Source of the DNA: an uncultured Alkalilimnicola sp.
Lineage (GTDB): Bacteria; Pseudomonadota; Gammaproteobacteria; Nitrococcales; AK92
Length of the DNA stretch: 62,211 bases
Direction: 5' to 3'
NCBI GenBank assembly: GCA_937951875.1
Contig: CALGAN010000078.1
Location: forward strand, 1 to 62,211
Under the pieces are notes generated by a model. The model saw only the letters and a list, made by a program, of their open reading frames with translations, was not told the DNA's origin and made no database searches. Positions 47,593-56,699 of this stretch are shown here, piece after piece (positions within the stretch are counted from its first letter, which is position 1; every line of letters begins with the position of its first letter). A program made the translations under genes and the position numbers.

Positions 47593-49290
47593 TCAGGCTT
47601 GTTGCGGGGCGCCGGAACCGGCGCCGCTCAGGCACTGGTTGCGCAGGGTGCGCCGGTCGAGCTTGCCGGTGGCGCCGCGCGGCAGCGGCTCGGGCCAGAA
47701 CCAGATCCGCTCGGGAATCTTGAAATGGGCGATGTGCTGTGCCAGGAACTCCTTCAGTTCCTGCTCGCTGGCGCGGGCGCCGGGCTTGAGGGTGACGCCG
47801 GCGCCGACCACCTCGCCCAGGCGCGCGTCGGGCACCGGGAACACGCAGGCCTCGGCCACCGCCGGATGGCGGTGCAGCGCGCCCTCCACCTCCAGGCAGG
47901 AGATGTTCTCGCCGCCACGGATGATGATGGTTTTCTTGCGGTCGACGATGTACACCAGCCCCTGCTCGTCCATCCGCGCCAGATCGCCGGTGTACAGCCA
48001 GCCGTCGCGCAGCGCCTGCGCGGTGTCTTCCGGCCGGTTGAGATAGCAGCGCATGTTGGCCGGGCTCTTGACGATCAGCTCGCCGACCTGGCCGACCGGC
48101 ACGTCGTTGCCCTCGTCGTCGACGATGCGCATATCCTGCAGCGGCGGCGTCAGCCGTCCGGCCGCCTCCGGATTGGCGACGTATTCCGGACCGCTGATGG
48201 TGATACCCAGGGCGTTGGTTTCGGTCATGCCCCAGCCGGAGCCGATCGACGCCGCCGGGAACACCTGGGCCAGCTGGCCGACCTGCGCCGCCGGCCGCTT
48301 GGCGCCGCCGGCGCCGATCTGCTCCAGGGACTCCAGGCGCACGCCGAGCCGGCGGGCGGTCTCCATGAGATCGGCCGACTGGGTCGGCACGCCGAGGAAG
48401 CGGGTGATCTGCTCGGCCTCGATGATCCGCACCGCCTCTTCCGCGTCCCAGCGGTGCATGAGCGCCATCTTGGTGCCGGTGATCAGCCCCTGCAGGAAAT
48501 TGGAGTGCAGCGCGGTGACGTGGAACAGCGGCGTGATGATCAGCGACGCCGGCGGCCGGGTCGAGGGCGGCGGCGGATTGTCCAGCAGCGGCGCCATCTC
48601 GCGCAGGAACAGCCAGGAATAGACCGCCGAGATCGCGCCGCGGTGGGTGAGCACCACGCCCTTGGGGTTGCCGGTCGAGCCCGAGGAATAGAGCACCGCG
48701 AAATCGTCGTCCGGGGCGATCTCGACGTCCGGCCAACGCTCGCCCGCGGCGGAGGCGCGCAGCGCCGTATAGGTGAGCGCCGCCTGCGCCTCGGCCTCGC
48801 GCACTGCCACCAGCCGCAGCCCAAGCCGCTCCACCGACGGCAGGATGCGCTCGTAGCGGGGGCCGTCGGCGAACACCACCTTGGCGCCGCAGTCGCCCAG
48901 GGCGTAGGCCAGCTCTTGCTCGGTCGACCAGGCGTTGAGCGGCACCGCCACCGCGCCGAGGGCCGCGACCGCCAGGAGCAGGATCGGCAGCTCGGGATAG
49001 TTGCGCATCGCCAGCGCCACATGGTCGCCCTGGCGCACGCCGAGCTGGTTGGCCAGCGCCTCGGCCATACGCTTGACGTCACGGCAGAACGCCGGGTAGT
49101 CCCAGCGCTCGTCGCGATAAATCAGGACCTCCCGATCACCGTACTCCTTCTCGGCCGCCCACAGCAGGGCGCAGACATGCGGCGGCACGTTGCGGAACAC
49201 GCGGTAACGGGCACCGCGGATCTCGGTCTCGCAGACCTCGAAACGGGGATCGGTGTTGATCAGGTGAAGCCGGGCCTGTTCCGGGGTCAT
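47593..49290 (-). CDS. Class I adenylate-forming enzyme, acyl-CoA synthetase
   Basis: 565-residue ANL-family CoA ligase. P-loop VLYSSGSTGNPKGVVLTHRG (about residues 178-197), WGMTETNALG, ATP-ribose motif DGWLYTGDLARMDEQGLVYIVDRKKTIIIRGGENI, and catalytic Lys in RGATGKLDRRTL near the C-terminus. It is the first gene of the catabolic operon and would activate the free acid as acyl-CoA for the following dehydrogenase, hydratase and hydroxyacyl dehydrogenase. Start ATG 49290. It lies 122 nt downstream of a palindrome nearly identical to one upstream of tetR. Confidence 0.93.
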   Translation of the reverse strand: MTPEQARLHLINTDPRFEVCETEIRGARYRVFRNVPPHVCALLWAAEKEYGDREVLIYRDERWDYPAFCRDVKRMAEALANQLGVRQGDHVALAMRNYPELPILLLAVAALGAVAVPLNAWSTEQELAYALGDCGAKVVFADGPRYERILPSVERLGLRLVAVREAEAQAALTYTALRASAAGERWPDVEIAPDDDFAVLYSSGSTGNPKGVVLTHRGAISAVYSWLFLREMAPLLDNPPPPSTRPPASLIITPLFHVTALHSNFLQGLITGTKMALMHRWDAEEAVRIIEAEQITRFLGVPTQSADLMETARRLGVRLESLEQIGAGGAKRPAAQVGQLAQVFPAASIGSGWGMTETNALGITISGPEYVANPEAAGRLTPPLQDMRIVDDEGNDVPVGQVGELIVKSPANMRCYLNRPEDTAQALRDGWLYTGDLARMDEQGLVYIVDRKKTIIIRGGENISCLEVEGALHRHPAVAEACVFPVPDARLGEVVGAGVTLKPGARASEQELKEFLAQHIAHFKIPERIWFWPEPLPRGATGKLDRRTLRNQCLSGAGSGAPQQA

Positions 49291-49619
49291 GGCACCCCCG
49301 GCCCGCTCCGGAAGATGGAACGCGCGCGCAAACCTTTCATTCGCTCTCTCCTCCGCTCTTTATTTTTTCTCGGCAGCCCAGCCGCCCGGCGTCCTCCCGG
49401 GAAACGTCTGGCTGACGTTTGTCAGGTGCACGCTACGGCGGATGCCGAGGGGATGTCAAGTTTTTCGGCCATGGCACCCCAGTCGGCGGCGCGGCCGAGG
49501 TCATGGCGCGCGACGCGGGGAACGACCGTTCCCTCACGAAAAGGGGGGCAAGACGAAGGTCTATTCGGGCAGAGCGCGAAAGCGCGCGGTCACGGCAAGG
49601 CGCGCACGCGAAAAGCCGC
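49291..49619. other. Promoter region of the acyl-CoA operon
   Basis: 329 nt between the synthetase and the upstream TetR gene. It contains the palindrome at 49412-49425. The remainder shows no gene; a short frame running through 49419-50366 on the plus strand is antisense and unsupported. Confidence 0.5.
49412..49425. promoter_or_regulatory. Candidate TetR operator, CTGACGTTTGTCAG
   Basis: Near-perfect palindrome (CTGAC-GTTT-GTCAG) 122 nt upstream of the synthetase start. The same arms, CTGACA/TGTCAG, occur at 50434-50447 upstream of the tetR gene itself. Two matching sites bracketing a regulator gene are good evidence for its operator. Confidence 0.65.
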
Positions 49620-50306
49620 TCAGGCTTTATCCCGGCCGTTTTCCTCGGCGAGCCGTTCGATCATGGCGGCCACGCCGGCGGCCACGGTACGCAGCATCAG
49701 CTCGTCGTCGACTTCTCGCGTGAGCCAGTCGCGCATCGGCGCGAACGCCGCCAGAAAGCCGATGAGGTTGGCGATCACCACCGCCCGTTGATCGTCCTCC
49801 GGCAGTCCGACCCGGCTGCGCAGCTGCGCGGCGATGTTGTCGATGAGGGAGCGATCCCGGGCGCGCATGGTGGCCCGATCGTCGTCCTGCAGATAGGGAA
49901 TGGAGCGATAGGCCAGAATCGTTCCCTTGCGCTTTATGCGCCAGGCATCGCGGAAGTACGCCGCCAGCACCTCCTCCAGCGGCGCCTCGGGATTCTGCTC
50001 CAGGCGCTCGGCCAGCGTCGGCATATCACGGGCGAACCACAACCGATTCAGGAGCCGGCGCAGGATATCGTGCTTATTGGCGATGTAATCGTAGATGCTG
50101 GCCTGATTGACTCCGGATTTGGCGCAGATATCGCGAATCGTGGTCGAGGCGAACCCCTTTTGCAGGAACAGCTCCAGAGCGGCGTCCAGAATCTGCTCGC
50201 GACGCCGCTCGACCAGCGCCGGATCCTGCACGCCGTCCACGACCGCTTCGGCAAGCACCTCCCCAGGCATCCCGGGGTGCTTGGATGTGTCTTTCTCTGC
50301 TGGCAA
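49620..50306 (-). CDS. TetR/AcrR family transcriptional regulator
   Basis: About 228-residue regulator. HTH residues are in ILDAALELFLQKGFASTTIRDICAKSGVNQASIYDYIANKHDILRRLLNRLW, followed by a helical domain resembling the KstR2/FadR-like group (C-terminal TetR_C-type, with MRARDRSLIDNIAAQLRSRVGL). The start is uncertain: TTG 50306 has GGAG 8 nt upstream, ATG 50270 has none, and a still longer frame reaches 50402. It lies upstream of the nine-gene acyl-CoA operon, and matching palindromes are present before the operon and before tetR, so autoregulation plus operon repression is likely. The inducer is probably an acyl-CoA. Confidence 0.9.
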   Translation of the reverse strand: MPAEKDTSKHPGMPGEVLAEAVVDGVQDPALVERRREQILDAALELFLQKGFASTTIRDICAKSGVNQASIYDYIANKHDILRRLLNRLWFARDMPTLAERLEQNPEAPLEEVLAAYFRDAWRIKRKGTILAYRSIPYLQDDDRATMRARDRSLIDNIAAQLRSRVGLPEDDQRAVVIANLIGFLAAFAPMRDWLTREVDDELMLRTVAAGVAAMIERLAEENGRDKA

Positions 50307-50433
50307 CGGAAATTCTCCAAAGGTGCGCCACACCGAAGATCCACGAGCCCCGCTGCGACGGCGTGAAGGAACGCTACCGGAATTATTCTCAGATTGTGTC
50401 AAAACCGGCTTTGGTACGTAACGCCATCCTATC

Positions 50434-50447
50434 CTGACAGATGTCAG
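50434..50447. promoter_or_regulatory. Candidate TetR operator, CTGACAGATGTCAG
   Basis: Perfect 6-bp arms CTGACA/TGTCAG around GA, 128 nt upstream of the preferred tetR start. It is the partner of the site at 49412-49425. Confidence 0.65.
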
Positions 50448-50591
50448 CCGCGCCAGTCGTCAGCGCTCACCGCTTGCGGTTTTCCCTAGCGTGCCCCGCG
50501 CGCGCACGGTTCGCCGCACCGACGGCAATATGGTCGGGCGGAGGGCGAGAAAAGCTCGACGGGATTCCGCCGGTCGCCGCGTCCGGCCGGC

Positions 50592-53429
50592 TCATCCCAG
50601 CCAACCGGCGGCGAGCCACTGGCGGCTTTCCGGATACAGATCGCGGCTGGCGACATCGGCCAGGCGCCGATCGCTCACCCGCTTCGCCAAGGCCACCAGG
50701 GTTTCCGCCCGCTGCCGGTCGTAGGCGCGGCTTCCGTCGGCGGCCGGCGTCAGCAACCAGCGCGAGAACTCCGGGCTGTTGATGACGCTGCGGCCATCGG
50801 CCGACAGCTGCATCGCGGCGAACTCCTGGCGCATGCGCTGCCCCTGAGCGTTCTGCCACCGCAGCACCGTGGCCACCAACGCGTCGCCCGACAGGCCGCG
50901 CGCCGGCGCGCACAGGCCGCCGAAGCGCTCGCTCTTGGCCCTTGCCAGCAGCCGCCGTACCAGCGCCGAGTCCAGATCCAGAACGTGCACGTCGTCGCGC
51001 GTCGCGCCCCAGGCGCGGTCGAAGGTGACGCGCACCCGAGCGCGCCATCCCGGCAGCTCCGCCAAGAGCGCGGGCGGCAGCTCGATCTCCCGCGCCATGC
51101 CGTTGTGCAGCGTGCGCAGCACCTGCACGCCGAGCTGACCGAACATGCCTTCGACGAAGGCCTGCAGATGGGCGCGCTCCATGCGCAGCTCGCCGCGGGC
51201 ATCGTCGCGGTCGTAACCGCTCACGTAGCGGAACAGATCCTGCTGCAGCTCCACCGCCTGGCGGGCGCGGCGCAGCGCCTCCTGGATCTCCTCCTCGGTG
51301 CGCTCGACGCCGGCCTCGCCGGCCTTCTCGAGAATCGTCTCGACGTCCAGCAGCTCCGCCATCTGGCCGAGGATCTCGTCCTCCAGGCCGGCCCGGAACT
51401 CGCTGCTGACGCCCGCCATGTCGCGCACCACCTGCTCCAGGCGCTGGTAGAGCAGATCGACGATCGACGCATCCAGCGACTCCGGCGCGTGCATGTTGAA
51501 CACCGTCACCGGCCTGCGCTGCCCGTAGCGGTACAGGCGGCCGATGCGCTGCACCAAGCGCATCGGGTTCCAGGGCAGATCGTAGTTGACCAGGATGTGG
51601 CAGCGGCGATGGAGGTTGATGCCCTCGCCGCCGGCCTCGGTGGAGATGAGGAAGCGCGCCTGATCCTCGAAGCGCTGGATGGCCGCGCGCCGCTCATCGA
51701 GCGCCTGGCCGCCGTGGATGAGCTCGACGCTGCCAGGGCCGAGCTGCTGCTCCAGCGCTTGCTTCAGGTACAGCTGGGTGGCGCGGTACTCGGTGAAGAT
51801 CACGATCTTCTCGCTGTCGTCCCGAGCGTGGATCAGCGCCACCATCTTCTCCACGAAGGCCCGCAGCTTGGCGTCGCGCTCCAACAGCCGCGCGGCCTTG
51901 TCGATCATCTCATCGAGCAGCGCGAGCTCGCCGGCGAAGAGCTCGCGGACGCTGCCGGCCACGAACAGCTCCTCCTGCTCGCCCCGGAAGCGGGCGTCCC
52001 GCTCCGCCAGCTCGTCGAGATCGGGCTCGCCGCCGAGACGCTGCAGCAGGCGCTCGCGCCGCCGTCGCAGCGCCTCGTGGATGGCGGCGGCGCTGGAAGC
52101 CGCCAGCTTGCGGTAGGTGGTCATCACGAAGCCGATCACCGCCCGGCGCCGACCGTCGGCACGCTCCCCGGCCAGCGCGGCGAGACGCAAGTAGCGCTGC
52201 AGCTCACGGTCGAACGCCTTGGCCTCGTCGCTGACCGGCACGGCGATGGCATGCGTCTGCTTGCCCTTGAAGATCAGATTGCCGTCGGCGTCGGTCACCC
52301 GATCCTTGCGATTGCGGATGATGATGTCGCGCAAGATCTCGGGGTTCAGCTCCAACAGGTGCAACTCATCGCGCAGATCGGGCCGGATCAGCTCCAGCAA
52401 CGCGGTGAACTTGTCGCTCATACCCTGGTGCGGCGTGGCGGTGAGCAGCAGCATGTTGTCGGTGTGCGGCCGCAGCGCGGCGGCCAAGTCGTAGCGCTGC
52501 GACGCCTCCAGCCTCAGGCCGTACTGGCGGCGCGACAGGCGATGCGCCTCGTCGATCACCACCAGATCCCAGCGGCCGGCCTGCAGCAGCGATTCGAGCC
52601 GATCCTGACGCTTGAGCAGATCGACCGAGGCGATAACGCGGTCGTACAGTTTCCAGTGACGGGGCTCGTGAATCTCGAAGTCACGGCCGTAGACGCGGCA
52701 ATCGTCGATGCGGAATTTCTGCGCCAATTCCTCCTGCCACTGCACCGTCAGCCCGGGCGGCGTGAGCAGCAGAATGCGCCGGCACTGATCGCGCTGGCGC
52801 AGCGCGGCCAGCAGCATGCCCACCTCGATGGTCTTACCCAGCCCCACGTCGTCGGCGATCATCCAATTGAGGTGGCCGGAACCGAGGATGCGGTGGACGA
52901 GGTGGATCTGATGCGGCAGCGGGTCGATGTCGAAGTGCGACAGCGCCCCGGTGTTCTCGTTCCAAAGCTCCAGCGCATGCGCGAGGCAGCGCAGCCGCAA
53001 CCGCTCCGCGCCCCCCGCTCCACCCAGCCGACCTTGCCGCAAACGCTGCTCGACGCCGCGCAGGAAACGCAGATGCTGGTAGGGCAGCCAGTAACGACCG
53101 CCGCTTTCCCAGAAATCGACCAACACCAGCTCCTGGCCCCCGAGCGTGCGCACGCTCACGACTTCCCCGATCCCGAGCGACCGGCGCCCGATCTGATTGG
53201 GCTCGTGCTGAACCAGCATGCCGAGCATGAAGCCGCTGGCGAGATCGGCCAGACGCTCCGCGCAGCGGCCGCTCTTGTGCGGATGCTCATACCAATGGAC
53301 GTCGATGATCGGCGACTCGGCGCCGCCGCGAATCTCGACCACCTCGCCGTAGTTCTTCGCTTCGCAGCGGCGGTCCCGCACCCAGGCACCACGCACCGGC
53401 ACATCGTGACGCTTCGCCGCTCCCGTCAT
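50592..53429 (-). CDS. SNF2-family DEAD/DEAH-box helicase (HepA-like)
   Basis: 945-residue superfamily 2 ATPase of the SNF2/HepA group. Motif I DDVGLGKTIEVGMLLAAL (about residue 205), motif II VIDEAHRLSR (about 300), motif III LLTATPHQGM, and in the second core IVIFTEYRATQ, LISTEAGGEGINL and the motif VI QRIGRLYRYGQ (about 650). A basic/acidic helical C-terminal region of about 280 residues and an N-terminal barrel-like region (VRDRRCEAKNYGEVVEIRGG) flank the core. ATG 53429 has an AGGGGGAG site and begins 14 nt after the partner-gene stop. It lacks the RapA-type N-terminal signature, so it is not E. coli RapA. Such helicases occur in several anti-phage systems as well as in repair; no known system's partner genes are adjacent. 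Confidence 0.9.
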   Translation of the reverse strand: MTGAAKRHDVPVRGAWVRDRRCEAKNYGEVVEIRGGAESPIIDVHWYEHPHKSGRCAERLADLASGFMLGMLVQHEPNQIGRRSLGIGEVVSVRTLGGQELVLVDFWESGGRYWLPYQHLRFLRGVEQRLRQGRLGGAGGAERLRLRCLAHALELWNENTGALSHFDIDPLPHQIHLVHRILGSGHLNWMIADDVGLGKTIEVGMLLAALRQRDQCRRILLLTPPGLTVQWQEELAQKFRIDDCRVYGRDFEIHEPRHWKLYDRVIASVDLLKRQDRLESLLQAGRWDLVVIDEAHRLSRRQYGLRLEASQRYDLAAALRPHTDNMLLLTATPHQGMSDKFTALLELIRPDLRDELHLLELNPEILRDIIIRNRKDRVTDADGNLIFKGKQTHAIAVPVSDEAKAFDRELQRYLRLAALAGERADGRRRAVIGFVMTTYRKLAASSAAAIHEALRRRRERLLQRLGGEPDLDELAERDARFRGEQEELFVAGSVRELFAGELALLDEMIDKAARLLERDAKLRAFVEKMVALIHARDDSEKIVIFTEYRATQLYLKQALEQQLGPGSVELIHGGQALDERRAAIQRFEDQARFLISTEAGGEGINLHRRCHILVNYDLPWNPMRLVQRIGRLYRYGQRRPVTVFNMHAPESLDASIVDLLYQRLEQVVRDMAGVSSEFRAGLEDEILGQMAELLDVETILEKAGEAGVERTEEEIQEALRRARQAVELQQDLFRYVSGYDRDDARGELRMERAHLQAFVEGMFGQLGVQVLRTLHNGMAREIELPPALLAELPGWRARVRVTFDRAWGATRDDVHVLDLDSALVRRLLARAKSERFGGLCAPARGLSGDALVATVLRWQNAQGQRMRQEFAAMQLSADGRSVINSPEFSRWLLTPAADGSRAYDRQRAETLVALAKRVSDRRLADVASRDLYPESRQWLAAGWLG

Positions 53430-53443
53430 GCCGCCGCTCCCCC

Positions 53444-54967
53444 TTACACGCAATCCGCCGCGGGCAGATCGAGTTCGCTGCGATAGAGCAGCGGAATCAA
53501 CCCGTAATTCTCGAGTTCGCGCTTCAGCAGCGTTTTGCGGACGGGATCGTCCTCCCACCGCTCCAGGCCGTCGGGCTCCGCCGGATCATCGAACAGGCAA
53601 TGGGGAAGCTCATCGAGTTCACAGCCGGTCGGCAATATCCGGTAGTACACGTAATGCAGAAATAGCGGGAACCGTCGCTGCAACCGCCAACTGCCATTCC
53701 AGTGTTCGAACATCTCCAGCAGGAGATGCCGAAATTCCTCGACATCGCTAGCGGCGAAACGCCGCGCCATGGCGAGCGCCACCGGCCATGGCAGCAACGG
53801 ACGGACATCCTCCTTGCGGGTCCAGCCGTCCCCGCGAAGCCAACCGCCCAGATCGATATGGAACTCGGGATTCTCCGCCCATGCCTGACGGCAGGCCTGC
53901 GCGGCGGCGACATCGTCGAGGGACGCGCCCTGCTCCAGCAAGCGCCCGATATGCCGGGCGCGCACCCCGATGCTCAGCTCCTGCCGCTTGGCCTCCGCCG
54001 CCCCTTGCAGCAGCAGCTGCGCGAGAAAGCGCATATCGCGTCGCGCTCCGACCGGGTCGTCGAGCTTGCCGGCGACCCGCAGCAATTCCAGAGCGGTCTG
54101 CTCCGCGAACCGCCAAAGCTCGATCCTGCCGGCGCTCCGCGATAGCGTCGCCGGCTCCGGCTGGTCCGCCGCCTCCACGGCCTCCTCGTCGAAACCGAGA
54201 TCCGCGACGGTCTCGTCGAACACATCGGCGCCGACGGCATCGGTAAAGTCAGCGAGCACCGGCGGCTCGTCATCGATGACCTGCCACTCGTCATCGATCG
54301 CCGCGGCCGCCGCGGCGAGGCCCTCCTGCGCCCAGTCGGACGAGCGATCCTCGTCCCAAGGCTCGTCGAAGGCGGCGGCATCCCCCGCATCGTCGAACAG
54401 GCCGAGCTGCACGACGGTGGCCTGTTCATGCCGCTCCTCGCGTCGCTCCGGCGTCGAAGCCGCATCCGAGGCCTGCCGGGACGATCGCCTTTTCCAAACG
54501 ATGACCGTGCCGCTTTCGGTGGAAGTGACCCGATCGGCCGCTCTGCGCGGCCGGGGTTTCGGCGGCAAGCCAGACAAAGTGAGCAGCGGACGCGGCGGCG
54601 CGTCGACAGCGGCATCGCCGGTGCGATCCGCCTCGACCGCCGGCGGCGGGGGATCGCTCGGCGGGTCGTGTTGCCAATCGACGAATTGGTCGACGTCACG
54701 AAGCATCTCCTGCTCGGCACGGATCGCGTAGGCGACGTCGGACGCCAGGCTTTGCCGATCATCCGCCTCGGCGCCCGCCGCCAGCTCCACGGCGATGACT
54801 TCCTCCAGCATCGCGGCCCGGCGCAGCAGGCTCTCCGCCCATGCGCGCCGTCCTTGCGCGAACCGAACCAGGGCGAGTTCTCGATGCGCCTCGATATCTC
54901 TGGGATTGGCGCGCAAAACGCTCGCCAACAACTCGACCGCGGCGTCGTGGCATCCGCGATCGCGCAA
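53444..54967 (-). CDS. TPR protein of unknown function, partner of SNF2 helicase
   Basis: 507 residues from the first possible start in this frame (TTG 54967), no recognised family. Residues 1-50 form TPR-like helices (HDAAVELLASVLRANPRDIEAHRELALVRFAQGR). Residues about 100-260 are low-complexity, Pro/Asp/Glu-rich. A folded C-terminal half contains WRFAEQTALELLRVAGKLDD, RDMRFLAQLLLQGAAEAKRQE and MFEHWNGSWRLQRRFPLFLHYVYYRILPTG. It ends 14 nt before the helicase start, so the two form an operon. The natural N-terminus VDSRERIEQARA lies in another frame just upstream (next entry), so the intact protein is probably longer. Confidence 0.8.
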   Translation of the reverse strand: MRDRGCHDAAVELLASVLRANPRDIEAHRELALVRFAQGRRAWAESLLRRAAMLEEVIAVELAAGAEADDRQSLASDVAYAIRAEQEMLRDVDQFVDWQHDPPSDPPPPAVEADRTGDAAVDAPPRPLLTLSGLPPKPRPRRAADRVTSTESGTVIVWKRRSSRQASDAASTPERREERHEQATVVQLGLFDDAGDAAAFDEPWDEDRSSDWAQEGLAAAAAAIDDEWQVIDDEPPVLADFTDAVGADVFDETVADLGFDEEAVEAADQPEPATLSRSAGRIELWRFAEQTALELLRVAGKLDDPVGARRDMRFLAQLLLQGAAEAKRQELSIGVRARHIGRLLEQGASLDDVAAAQACRQAWAENPEFHIDLGGWLRGDGWTRKEDVRPLLPWPVALAMARRFAASDVEEFRHLLLEMFEHWNGSWRLQRRFPLFLHYVYYRILPTGCELDELPHCLFDDPAEPDGLERWEDDPVRKTLLKRELENYGLIPLLYRSELDLPAADCV

Positions 54968-55005
54968 CGCGCGCGCGCCTGTTCGATTCGCTCTCGAGAA
55001 TCCAC
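54968..55005 (-). other. Out-of-frame 5' part of the TPR gene across a (GC)n tract
   Basis: From GTG 55005 one frame reads VDSRERIEQARA, which leads naturally into RALRDRGCHDAAVELL of the main frame. The switch occurs in the alternating C/G run at 54968-54977. Removing one CG dinucleotide would join the two frames into one TPR protein starting at 55005 (or at GTG 55074). The cause may be slippage, phase variation, a decayed start or a sequencing error. Confidence 0.6.
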
Positions 55006-55443
55006 TAACAACACACCGCTAGCGGAAAACCCATTGGCAAGGGGTGTACGGATCGAACGATCGCGTACCGCCACCGAAAGTCGTTTTTATGTTTTTAAGA
55101 TCTGCTGATTAATACCAGACCAAAGCCCCCTCTCCAAGCCGTTATCCCTTCGCCAACCCCTTCGAAAAACCGGTTATTTTCCGCCCGCTCGAGCGCTCTC
55201 GCGTTCCCGGCGCGACCGTCGCCCCGGTGGCAAGCCAAGTTTTCCCTGCGGCGAGGGGGCGATCCGACAGGGATTCCGTCTCGACGGTCTCTTGCACGAA
55301 CGCCCGCAACCGCTACACTCCTGCCCATCGCCGAGTTAAACGACAACTTGCGGGGCGATTCACAAGTACTGCTAAAGCGTCGGCGGCCTGCTAGCTCCCG
55401 AAGGCCCGCCTACGCGGGATGGACGGGAGCGCGAGAACGATCG
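55006..55443. other. Divergent promoter region between TPR/helicase operon and metK
   Basis: About 430 nt. The stretch 55080-55115 is A/T-rich and probably holds the minus-strand promoter of the TPR/helicase pair. The metK promoter is placed at 55292-55319. I saw no riboswitch resembling the known SAM classes. A GGGAG ribosome site precedes metK. Confidence 0.5.
55292..55319 (+). promoter_or_regulatory. Predicted sigma-70 promoter of metK
   Basis: TTGCAC at 55292-55297 and TACACT at 55314-55319 with a 16-nt spacer, giving a 5' leader of about 118 nt. Confidence 0.45.
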
Positions 55444-56607
<1,164 letters not shown>

Positions 56608-56699
56608 CGGCAACGGGCGGCGGCCTCGGGTCCGTCGCCCGACGAAAGCGCGCCGCTCCCACCCCGGGCGGCGCCGCGCATGCGAATCCGGATTCCCCT

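Noticed and set aside
50592..53429. Naming the helicase RapA or DISARM DrmD
   Set aside because: The motifs show only the SNF2/HepA superfamily. The RapA N-terminal signature is absent and no DISARM partner genes (methyltransferase, DrmA, DrmB, DrmC) are adjacent.
55006..55443. SAM riboswitch in the metK leader
   Set aside because: No conserved core of the SAM-I, SAM-II, SAM-IV or SAM/SAH classes was found by eye.
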